DNA of 20,522 bases from DASWHD01 sp036393335. Its GTDB lineage: Bacteria; CG2-30-53-67; CG2-30-70-394. The notes beneath the pieces are model-generated. The model ran no database searches. It worked only from the letters and a program-made list of their open reading frames with translations, and was not told where the DNA came from. The DNA is taken from assembly GCA_036393335.1 (NCBI GenBank), contig DASWHD010000232.1:1-20522 (forward strand), in the 5' to 3' direction. Both the position numbers and the translations under genes were made by a program. How positions within the stretch are numbered: the stretch's first letter is position 1; each line of letters opens with the position of its first letter. This document shows positions 14,755 to 20,522 of the stretch, in pieces.

Positions 14755-15891
14755 ATGCCGAACCCTGTCCCTTCCTGGCAAGAGCGCTGCGGCTGGCTAC
14801 CCCCCGCCGGCGCCACCGTGCTCGTCGCCCTCTCCGGCGGCGTCGACTCGGCGGTCACCGCCGCTCTCCTGCACCAGGCCGGCTACCGGGTGGTGGCGGC
14901 CACCATGAAGACCTGGGACGAGTACCGTGACCGTGGCGAGGTCGACCCGCGTCGCGCCGAGCGCGGCTGCTGCTCCATGGCCGCAGTGGACGACTGCCTG
15001 CGCATCACCGAGCACCTCGGCATCCCCTACCACCTGTACGATTTTCAGGAAGAGTTCCGCACCGCGGTGATCGACCGCTTCGTGCGCGACTACGCCGCCG
15101 GGCGCACTCCGAGCCCGTGCGTGCCGTGCAACGGCGTGCTCAAGTTCGGCCACCTCCTGGAGGAGGCCGACCGTCTCGGCTGCGCCTACATTGCCACCGG
15201 CCACTACGCGCGGCGCACCGAGGTCGACGGCGCGGCGGCCCTGCTGCGCGGGGTCGACGCGGAGCGGGACCAGGCCTACTTCCTCGCCACCCTCCCGCGG
15301 CCGGCCCTAGCGCGCGCCGTTTTCCCCCTCGGCGGCCTGTGGAAGCGCGAGACCCGCACCCTGGCCGCGGCCTTCGGCCTGCCTGTGGCGGCCAAGGCGG
15401 AGAGCCGCGAGATCTGCTTCGTGGACGACGATTACCGTGCCTTCCTCGCGCGTACCGGTGCCGGCGGCGGTCTTCCCGGCAACCTCGTCGACCTGGACGG
15501 CCACCGCCTCGGGGGCCACGCGGGCATCCGCAACTACACCATCGGCCAGCGCCGCGGCCTGGGCATCGCCACGGGCCTGCCGCGCTACGTGATCGAGCTG
15601 CGGGCCGCCGCGAATGAGGTGGTGGTGGGCGGCGAGGCCGACCTCTACCGCCGGGAGGTGGCGGTCGGCGACCTCAATTGGCTCGCCGAGCCGCCCCGCG
15701 ACGGCCGGGTGACCGCCCAGATCCGCTCCACCCACCGCGCCGCCCCGGCCAACCTCACCGTCGCCCCGGGCGGCGACCTGTGCCTCCGCTTCGCCGAGCC
15801 GGTGCGCGCCCCGGCCCCGGGCCAGGCCGTCGCCCTGTTCACCGGCGACCGGCTGCTGGGCGGCGGCACCCTGGAGCGGGTGATCGACTGA
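14755..15891 (+). CDS. mnmA: tRNA-specific 2-thiouridylase MnmA
   Basis: MnmA installs the 2-thio group on U34 of tRNA-Glu, -Gln and -Lys using ATP and a sulfur relay. The 378 residues show the PP-loop LSGGVDS (26-32), and TPSPCVPCNGVLKFG with Cys122 and Cys125; Cys125 corresponds to the CN cysteine of E. coli (Cys102). TGHYAR lies near 148, SREICFVDDDYRAF carries the catalytic persulfide Cys221, and the C-terminal beta-barrel ends GDRLLGGGTLERV. Length is normal and the C terminus appears complete. The start is ATG 14755 with no strong ribosome binding site. It is divergent from lptF. A hairpin without a T-run follows the stop (15911-15933). Confidence 0.95.
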   Translation: MPNPVPSWQERCGWLPPAGATVLVALSGGVDSAVTAALLHQAGYRVVAATMKTWDEYRDRGEVDPRRAERGCCSMAAVDDCLRITEHLGIPYHLYDFQEEFRTAVIDRFVRDYAAGRTPSPCVPCNGVLKFGHLLEEADRLGCAYIATGHYARRTEVDGAAALLRGVDAERDQAYFLATLPRPALARAVFPLGGLWKRETRTLAAAFGLPVAAKAESREICFVDDDYRAFLARTGAGGGLPGNLVDLDGHRLGGHAGIRNYTIGQRRGLGIATGLPRYVIELRAAANEVVVGGEADLYRREVAVGDLNWLAEPPRDGRVTAQIRSTHRAAPANLTVAPGGDLCLRFAEPVRAPAPGQAVALFTGDRLLGGGTLERVID

Positions 15892-15910
15892 GGCGTGCGG
15901 CTCCGTCGGC

Positions 15911-15933
15911 GCGGCACAGGCAGAAAGTGCCGC
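15911..15933 (+). other. Hairpin after mnmA without a T-run
   Basis: GCGGCAC (15911-15917) and GTGCCGC (15927-15933) are perfect arms around nine bases. It lies 20 bases after the mnmA stop. Lacking a T-run it is not a clear intrinsic terminator, but it could end or protect the transcript. Confidence 0.35.
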
Positions 15934-15971
15934 AGTCGGCTGCCCGGCCGGCCCACGGTCGCTCCATGGAC

Positions 15972-16139
15972 CGCCTGCACCGCTCTCTCCAGGTTCAGGA
16001 CGAAGACGTCCCGCACCATCCACTCGCCGAGCTTATTGGCGTCACCCTCAGTCGCCTCGGCAATCGCCCGCAGGCAGCGCCGCACGACAGCCATCTTCGC
16101 CAGCACCACGTCCCGGTCGTAACGCACCGCCAGACTCAC
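15972..16139 (-). pseudogene. Truncated HepT-type HEPN toxin (N-terminal remnant)
   Basis: Starting at GTG 16139, which overlaps the mntA stop by four bases (GTGA), the frame reads YDRDVVLAKMAVVRRCL, then KLGEWMVRDVFVLNLERAVQA. This is the typical N-terminal half of HepT/DUF86 HEPN toxins. Similarity stops after about 56 residues near 15972; usual proteins are about 140 residues. The catalytic R-x4-6-H segment and the second half are absent in all three frames. The frame stays open to about 15645, running antisense through the 3' end of mnmA, so any product would be a chimera of about 164 residues. The toxin is inferred to be inactive. The paired antitoxin gene is intact. Confidence 0.7.
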
Positions 16140-16567
16140 GGTGGACCTCTCATGACCCCGCGCCGGGCCAGCACTTCCTCCGCCGCGGCACGCTCGCGCT
16201 TGAAGTCCTCGTATTGGGTCGGCACTCGCAGCCGGAACTCGGCCCATGCGCGGCTCTCCCCGCCCCAGATCACCGCCCCGGTCTGGATGACCTGCCAGTT
16301 GACGATGGGATCGGAGCGCGAGAGATCGAGGAGGTCGACCCGCCGCCCAAGGGCGTCGTCCAACTCCGCCACGCGATCGAGCTGGCACCAACGGACCGCC
16401 GCATCGCCCTGGATCTCCCGTGGCAGATACGCGATGTCCACGTCGCTATGCGCCGTCAACCGCCCCTGAACCGCGGAGCCAAAGAGCACGATGCAGGCCG
16501 CATGCGGCCCCAAAATCTCAACGACGCATTGAGCCAGTGGTCCGATCTCTTCCTGCGGTTTCGCCAT
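16136..16567 (-). CDS. mntA: MntA-type nucleotidyltransferase antitoxin
   Basis: The 143 residues form a minimal nucleotidyltransferase. The signature GSx10DxD is exact: Gly30-Ser31 in VLFGSAVQGR, then Asp42 and Asp44 in HSDVDIAYLP. The later GRRVDLLDLSRSDPIVNWQVIQTGAVIW is the usual continuation of the family. Known MntA antitoxins add AMP to a tyrosine of the partner HepT RNase and so neutralise it. Here the downstream hepT is truncated, so this gene may be a relic, an anti-toxin against other HepT copies, or free for another role. Start ATG 16567 has AGGCGAGG just upstream. It lies 40 bases after the lnt stop in the same direction. Confidence 0.85.
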   Translation of the reverse strand: MAKPQEEIGPLAQCVVEILGPHAACIVLFGSAVQGRLTAHSDVDIAYLPREIQGDAAVRWCQLDRVAELDDALGRRVDLLDLSRSDPIVNWQVIQTGAVIWGGESRAWAEFRLRVPTQYEDFKRERAAAEEVLARRGVMRGPP

Positions 16568-16607
16568 CGCCTCGCCTTTGGAGGCTCACGCCACCTGTAG
16601 CCCCAGC

Positions 16608-18212
16608 CTACTCGCCACCGCTTTCGGTCGCCACCCGTGGGGTACCGGCTTGGCCTCGCCTCCGATCGCGCAGCTCCAGCACCGTCCACGCGACGAGGAG
16701 CGGGGCAAGCCACCAATCACCGATCCAACCGTAGACCGTCCGGCCGAGGTCTCGGATCGGCAGGGTGCCGACGAGAGTGGCGCGCCGGAACTGCGGGATC
16801 TCCTGGAAGATCGCGCCGTCGGGACCGATCAGGGCGGTGATGCCGTTGTTGGCACAGCGCGCCATGGGGAGGTGGTGCTCCGCACAGCGGGTGGCGGCGA
16901 TGTACAGGTGCTGGCGCGGCGCCACCGAGGTGCCGAACCAGGCGTCGTTGGTAATCCCCACCAGCCACTCCGCACCGTGCCGGGCGAAGGTACGGATCAG
17001 CTCCGGATAGCTCACCTCGAAGCAGATGGCGCAGCCGGCGCGCCGCCCGGCCACGGTCAGCGGCTGCGGGGCGTTGCCGGGCCGGAAGTCGCCAATCTCC
17101 GCGGTGATGGAGCGCACGAAGGTGAGGAGGGGCCCGAGGGGGACGTATTCGCCGAACGGCACCAGGTAGGTCTTGTCGTAGCGCTCGCGCTTATGCCCCT
17201 GGCTGCTCATCACGAAGGCGCTGTTGCGATAAACGCCGTCCTCGGCCTGGTAGAGGCCGCCCAAGAGGAGATCGATGCCGTGTTTCTTGGCGGCCCGCTC
17301 CAGCATGGCCTCGGGCACCGGGTTCGCTTGCAGCAGGTAGGGCAGGGCCGCCTCGGGCCAGATGACCGCCCGGGCGTCGCCGATCGTCTCCCGCTTCGTG
17401 GCATCCATGAAGACGTAGAAGATCTCCCGGCGCTTCGCCGGATCCCACTTCTCGCCCTCCGGGATGTTCCCCTGGATCAGGGCGACCGGCAGCCGCTCCA
17501 CCACGGGCGCCGCCGCGATCGAGGCCAGTCGGTACTGGCCATAGGCGGCGCACAGGACCACCACCACCACGGCGGCGAGGAGCTGCGGATCGATGGCATA
17601 CGGCCGTATGCCGCTCGCCAGGCGGCGCACCGTGGCCGCCAGGGCCGCGTTCACCGCCACGATGATGCACGACAGTCCATAGACGCCGATCAGGTCCACC
17701 ACCTGGAGGATCGCCGGCGTGGTGGCCTGGGTATAGCCGAGGTGCGCCCAACCGAAGCCGCCAAACAGGTGGCTGCGCACCCACTCCAGGCCGGCCCACA
17801 CCACGCCGAGCCACAGGGGCGCCAGCCACCGGGAGCGACGTAGGATGCCGCTCGCCAGCCACCCCCACACCGCGACGAACAGCCCCATGTAGAGCGCCAG
17901 GAGCAGGGTGACGCCGCCGCTCAGCCACGACGGCAGGTGGCCGTACAGCTCCATGGTCGCACCGACCCAGTAGACGCTCAGGAGGTAGTAGAGGGCGCCG
18001 CTGCCCCACCCCGCCACGAAGGCACGCCACCCGGTCACCTCGCCCAGCACCAGAAGCAACGGCACCAGCGCCGCCCACGCCGCACCCGGATACGGCCGCG
18101 GCGGCAGGGCCGCTGCGAGCAGCAGGCCACTCGCGACGGCGAGTACGACGCCCCAGCCGCCCCGTCCCAACCGCCGGGTCAACGGGGGTCGTCCGCCTTC
18201 GCCGCCTGCCAT
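16608..18212 (-). CDS. lnt: Apolipoprotein N-acyltransferase
   Basis: Lnt adds the third acyl chain to the N-terminal cysteine of lipoproteins in the inner membrane. The 534 residues (from ATG 18212) have several N-terminal membrane helices (about 20-220) followed by a carbon-nitrogen hydrolase domain. The catalytic triad is Glu287 in VIWPEAALPY, Lys347 in YDKTYLVPFGEYVP and Cys397 in GCAICFEVSYPE. A final membrane helix (about 505-525) and an Arg-rich tail follow. ATG 18212 overlaps the end of mazG by 34 bases; TTG 18182, near the mazG stop, is an alternative. A longer frame to 18275 adds 21 Pro/Arg-rich residues inside mazG and is less likely. It is probably co-transcribed with mazG. Confidence 0.93.
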   Translation of the reverse strand: MAGGEGGRPPLTRRLGRGGWGVVLAVASGLLLAAALPPRPYPGAAWAALVPLLLVLGEVTGWRAFVAGWGSGALYYLLSVYWVGATMELYGHLPSWLSGGVTLLLALYMGLFVAVWGWLASGILRRSRWLAPLWLGVVWAGLEWVRSHLFGGFGWAHLGYTQATTPAILQVVDLIGVYGLSCIIVAVNAALAATVRRLASGIRPYAIDPQLLAAVVVVVLCAAYGQYRLASIAAAPVVERLPVALIQGNIPEGEKWDPAKRREIFYVFMDATKRETIGDARAVIWPEAALPYLLQANPVPEAMLERAAKKHGIDLLLGGLYQAEDGVYRNSAFVMSSQGHKRERYDKTYLVPFGEYVPLGPLLTFVRSITAEIGDFRPGNAPQPLTVAGRRAGCAICFEVSYPELIRTFARHGAEWLVGITNDAWFGTSVAPRQHLYIAATRCAEHHLPMARCANNGITALIGPDGAIFQEIPQFRRATLVGTLPIRDLGRTVYGWIGDWWLAPLLVAWTVLELRDRRRGQAGTPRVATESGGE

Positions 18213-18997
18213 CGCTCCTCCCACTCCGCCGGGGTCAGGGTATCGAGGGCGACCCCGTCGGCCCGGGCGCGGCACTCCAGCCGATCGAAGCGGCCGGCGA
18301 ACTTGGCGTTGGCGCGTCGCAGGGCCTGTTCCGCATCGAGCCCCAGATGGCGTCCCGCGTTCACCAGGGTGAAGAGGAGGTCGCCGAACTCCAGCTCCCG
18401 GCGGCCGGGGTCGCTCTCCGCCTCCACCTCCCGTAACTCCTCGTGGACCTTGTCCAACACCCCGTCCAGGTCCGGCCAGTCGAAGCCGACCCGCACTACC
18501 CGCTCCGAGACCTGAAAGGCGCGCATCAGCGACGGCAGGCTCTTGGGGATGCCGTCGAACCGTCCCTTCTCCCGCCGCGCGCTAGCCTCCTCTCCCTCTA
18601 CCGCCGCCTTGGCCGCCCGCTCCGCCGCCTTGATCCGCTCCCAGTTGCGCAGCACCTCCTCCGGGTCTTGCGCCGTTGCGTCGCCGAAGACGTGGGGGTG
18701 ACGGCGGATCAGCTTGGCGCAGATCGCCTGCACCACGTCGTCGATGGCGAACCGCCCGTCCTCGGCCCCGAGCTGCGCGAGGAAGACTACCTGCAGGAGC
18801 AGATCCCCCAGCTCCTCCGCCAGCTCCCGGTGGTCCTGTCCGTCGATGGCGTCCACCACCTCGTACGCCTCCTCGATCACGTACGAGCGCAGGGACTGGT
18901 AGCTCTGCTCCCGGTCCCACGGACACCCCCCCGGCGCCCGCAGCCGCGCCATGATCGCCACGAGATCGGCAAACGTGTATCGCTTGGGCTCAGCCAT
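18179..18997 (-). CDS. mazG: Nucleoside triphosphate pyrophosphohydrolase MazG
   Basis: MazG hydrolyses (d)NTPs to monophosphate and pyrophosphate, cleaning aberrant nucleotides and affecting ppGpp. The 272 residues carry two MazG units. The first begins LVAIMARLRAPGGCPWDREQSYQSLRSYVIEEAYEVVDAID and contains ELAEELGDLLLQVVF (ExxE and ExxD metal ligands). The second runs from about residue 165 with DWPDLDGVLDKVHEELREVEAE and ELEFGDLLFTLVNAGRHLG. Length is normal. Start ATG 18997 has no clear ribosome binding site. It lies 173 bases downstream of the FmdE-like gene and overlaps lnt. Confidence 0.94.
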   Translation of the reverse strand: MAEPKRYTFADLVAIMARLRAPGGCPWDREQSYQSLRSYVIEEAYEVVDAIDGQDHRELAEELGDLLLQVVFLAQLGAEDGRFAIDDVVQAICAKLIRRHPHVFGDATAQDPEEVLRNWERIKAAERAAKAAVEGEEASARREKGRFDGIPKSLPSLMRAFQVSERVVRVGFDWPDLDGVLDKVHEELREVEAESDPGRRELEFGDLLFTLVNAGRHLGLDAEQALRRANAKFAGRFDRLECRARADGVALDTLTPAEWEERWQAAKADDPR

Positions 18998-19170
18998 GAC
19001 GGGGACCCCGCTCCGCGCCTGCGCGAGACGGGAGGACGCATCCTAGGGACGCGACCCGGATGAGGAAAGAGGCCGCACGGCGGCCGGCAACGCAAAGATC
19101 GCGTAACGGACCGTTCTGCTCGCGAGCTCAGGCGTACGGTGGGCGTCGGCGTTTCAGGCAGCCCGCCGCA

Positions 19171-19782
19171 CTACTCGACCTGTCGCACCGTCTGTGCGCC
19201 GCCATCGGCGAGGATGCGTTCCACCCGTCCCCGCCACGCGTCGCGGAAGCGTTGCTGTACCGAGACATCTGCCGTCCCTGAGAGCACGGCCTGGAGATCC
19301 GGTCCCATGGTGGGTGCGGGCGGGATCGCGGAAGGGTCGTAGCGGAGGGTGACGCGCGCGCCGGTGGCGCTGCGCTCGAACGTGACGCCGGCGACGAAAG
19401 CCGCGCCGTCCCCGGCAAAGGCCATCAGCCCCTTGCGTACGTGCTGGCCGCCCAACCCCTGGAAGCCGTTCTCGGGCGCGGCGCCGGTGAGCAGCGTGAG
19501 GACCTGGCTGATCGGTCCATTGACGCCCGCGTCCGGCTGGCCGTGGAGGGTCACCCGGAGATCACCGCGCTGCGGCAGCTCGTCGCCATACAGCAGCTCC
19601 AATGCTCGGCGTGCCATGAGAAAGGCCCCCGCCACCGTCGGGCAGGCGTGTCCCGCGAGCTTCACCGCATCGTCGAAGCGGTACGTGTACACCCCATCCC
19701 CTGCGCCCAGCACCTCCCCGAGGGGATCGTAGAGGCGCACCACCGGACTATCCGGAAACATCAGCGGCTCCGCATCGGCCAT
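19171..19782 (-). CDS. FmdE-like protein of unknown function
   Basis: The 203 residues contain KLAGHACPTVAGAFLMARRALELL (His45, Cys47), which resembles the GHxCPG segment of the FmdE family (named from formylmethanofuran dehydrogenase operons; the His and Cys are likely metal ligands). Further landmarks are RGDLRVTLHGQPDAGVNGPISQVLTLLTGAA and NGFQGLGGQHVRKG. The C-terminal half is unlike anything I can name. No zinc-ribbon tail and no methanogenesis gene are nearby, so a methanofuran role is unlikely. Start ATG 19782 is well supported by AGGAG seven bases upstream. It is the first gene of the minus-strand run leading to mazG and divergent from the toxin-antitoxin pair. Confidence 0.6.
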   Translation of the reverse strand: MADAEPLMFPDSPVVRLYDPLGEVLGAGDGVYTYRFDDAVKLAGHACPTVAGAFLMARRALELLYGDELPQRGDLRVTLHGQPDAGVNGPISQVLTLLTGAAPENGFQGLGGQHVRKGLMAFAGDGAAFVAGVTFERSATGARVTLRYDPSAIPPAPTMGPDLQAVLSGTADVSVQQRFRDAWRGRVERILADGGAQTVRQVE

Positions 19783-19803
19783 GACTTTCTCCTGGGAGAA
19801 GAA

Positions 19804-19836
19804 CTGCTTAGCCGCGGATTACGCAGATTTTCGCAG
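19804..19836. repeat. Possible dispersed intergenic repeat fragment
   Basis: The motif CCGCGGATTACGCAGATTTT followed by CGCAGA resembles, by recall, a widespread intergenic repeat motif of proteobacteria. A second, looser fragment (GCACGCAGATCGG and CACAGATT) follows at about 19869-19898. Only one clear copy is in the window, so this is a weak call. Confidence 0.3.
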
Positions 19837-19906
19837 AGGGTGGGTGCAACGAGGCCCTTGCCGAGCCAAGCACGCAGATCGGTTCACGCCACAGATTGTA
19901 CGGGCC

Positions 19907-19934
19907 TTGACCGAGGTATGACCAGAGTTATACT
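19907..19934 (+). promoter_or_regulatory. Sigma-70 promoter of the toxin-antitoxin pair
   Basis: TTGACC (19907-19912), a 16-base spacer and TATACT (19929-19934) form a near-consensus promoter. Transcription would start near 19941, essentially at ATG 19942, giving a leaderless mRNA. Adjacent 11-base direct repeats beginning TGACC (19908-19918 and 19919-19929, 7 of 11 identical) overlap the spacer and may be the antitoxin operator. Confidence 0.7.
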
Positions 19935-19941
19935 GGGCCAC

Positions 19942-20184
19942 ATGAAGACCGCGATCTCTATCCCGGATCCCCTATTTGCCGCCGCCGAGGATCTCGCGCG
20001 GCGGATGGGCCTCAGTCGTAGCGAGCTGTTCCAGCGCGCGGTGAAGGATTTCCTCGAAGAACACAAGGACGCGGTGGTGACTGAGGCCCTCGACGAGGTG
20101 TATGGCAAGGAAGATGCCGGACGCCTGGATGCCGTGCTGGAGCAGCTCGAGATCGCCTCCCTTCCCCGGGAAGAGTGGGAGTGA
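19942..20184 (+). CDS. Ribbon-helix-helix antitoxin of a MazF-type pair
   Basis: The 80-residue protein starts MKTAISIPDPLFAAAEDLARRMGLSRSELFQRAVKDFL, a ribbon-helix-helix (CopG/Arc-like) DNA-binding domain, followed by an acidic toxin-binding tail ending LPREEWE. As in other type II systems it should bind its promoter and neutralise the toxin. A longer open frame upstream (to 19441) is antisense to the FmdE-like gene and not real. The ATG lies at the predicted transcript start. Its stop overlaps the toxin start. Confidence 0.87.
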   Translation: MKTAISIPDPLFAAAEDLARRMGLSRSELFQRAVKDFLEEHKDAVVTEALDEVYGKEDAGRLDAVLEQLEIASLPREEWE

Positions 20185-20519
20185 AACGGGGCGCGATCTG
20201 GTGGGCCTCGCTTCCCGTGCCCCAGGGCTCGGGGCCGGGGTATCGCCGCCCCGTCCTGGTCATTCAGTCAGACGCCTTCAACCGCAGCCGCATCCAGACG
20301 GTGATCGTCGCCGCGATCACCTCCAACCTCCGCCTCGCTGCGGCTCCGGGTAACGTCCTCCTGCGCAAACGCAAGACCGCCCTCCCCCGCGACTCGGTCA
20401 TCAACGTCTCCCAACTCCTCACCCTGGATCGAGCCTTCCTCACGGAGAAGGCCGGCCGACTGACGGACAAGGAGCTGGCCCAGGTCGAAGACGGCATGCG
20501 CCTGGTCCTGGGGTTGTGA
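20181..20519 (+). CDS. MazF/PemK-type endoribonuclease toxin
   Basis: The 112 residues match the MazF/PemK/CcdB fold: KRGAIWWASLPVPQGSGPGYRRPVLVIQSDAFNRSRIQTVIVAAITSN, then APGNVLL, and DSVINVSQLLTLDRAFL near the C terminus. Known members cleave mRNA at short sequences. The start is GTG 20181 overlapping the antitoxin stop (GTGA); GTG 20175, two codons earlier, is an alternative. The stop is at 20517-20519, three bases from the window end, so the gene appears complete. Confidence 0.9.
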   Translation: MKRGAIWWASLPVPQGSGPGYRRPVLVIQSDAFNRSRIQTVIVAAITSNLRLAAAPGNVLLRKRKTALPRDSVINVSQLLTLDRAFLTEKAGRLTDKELAQVEDGMRLVLGL

Positions 20520-20522
20520 CGC

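Noticed and set aside
16578..17843. Long plus-strand open frame (421 codons)
   Set aside because: It is antisense to lnt, whose catalytic triad and membrane helices are clear; long shadow frames are expected in GC-rich DNA.
18998..19170. Gap between the FmdE-like gene and mazG, with a 10-bp palindrome GCTCGCGAGC at 19118-19127
   Set aside because: The palindrome is short and expected by chance at this GC content; no gene, promoter or terminator could be supported.

Overview
The window is GC-rich DNA from a Gram-negative bacterium. It carries lipopolysaccharide export genes (lptF, lptG), apolipoprotein N-acyltransferase (lnt), a bifunctional PutA and a type IV pilus-style chemosensory gene order, which together suggest a proteobacterium, most likely a gammaproteobacterium. 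That placement is inference from gene content. No rRNA, tRNA, CRISPR array, transposase or phage gene was found.

Layout. Positions 1-162 are the right part of a small repeat element with inverted ends, cut by the window edge. bioF (166-1338, +) starts seven bases after the element end. Convergent to it is a four-gene chemosensory operon on the minus strand (7117 down to 1356): a tandem-receiver response regulator, cheW, a methyl-accepting protein, and cheA with a degenerate receiver at its C terminus. Upstream of this operon lies a roughly 500-base non-coding stretch holding a perfect hairpin and a complete 217-bp copy of the inverted-repeat element, flanked by a TTAG duplication. Then comes a compact bifunctional putA (10515-7627, -). 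Divergent from putA, behind two palindromes and a sigma-54-type promoter, is a small secreted cysteine-containing protein of unknown function (10734-11075, +), ending in two back-to-back hairpins, the second an intrinsic terminator. Next on the plus strand are a GNAT acetyltransferase resembling short N-acetylglutamate synthases and a flavin reductase-like protein.

The second half is mostly housekeeping: lptF-lptG (-), divergent mnmA (+), then a minus-strand run of an FmdE-like protein, mazG, lnt, a MntA-type nucleotidyltransferase antitoxin, and a truncated HepT toxin gene that ends near mnmA. The window closes with an intact ribbon-helix-helix/MazF toxin-antitoxin pair (+), whose strong promoter lies so close to the first ATG that the mRNA should be leaderless.

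How the genes work together. The chemosensory operon is a self-contained signalling module (receptor, coupling protein, kinase, output regulators) with no CheR or CheB gene in the window. lptF/lptG and lnt serve outer-membrane biogenesis. putA, the acetyltransferase and bioF are metabolic. The parts most worth attention are the sigma-54-controlled small secreted protein, the modular inverted-repeat elements, the unusual chemosensory kinase and regulator, and the decayed HepT beside an intact MntA.
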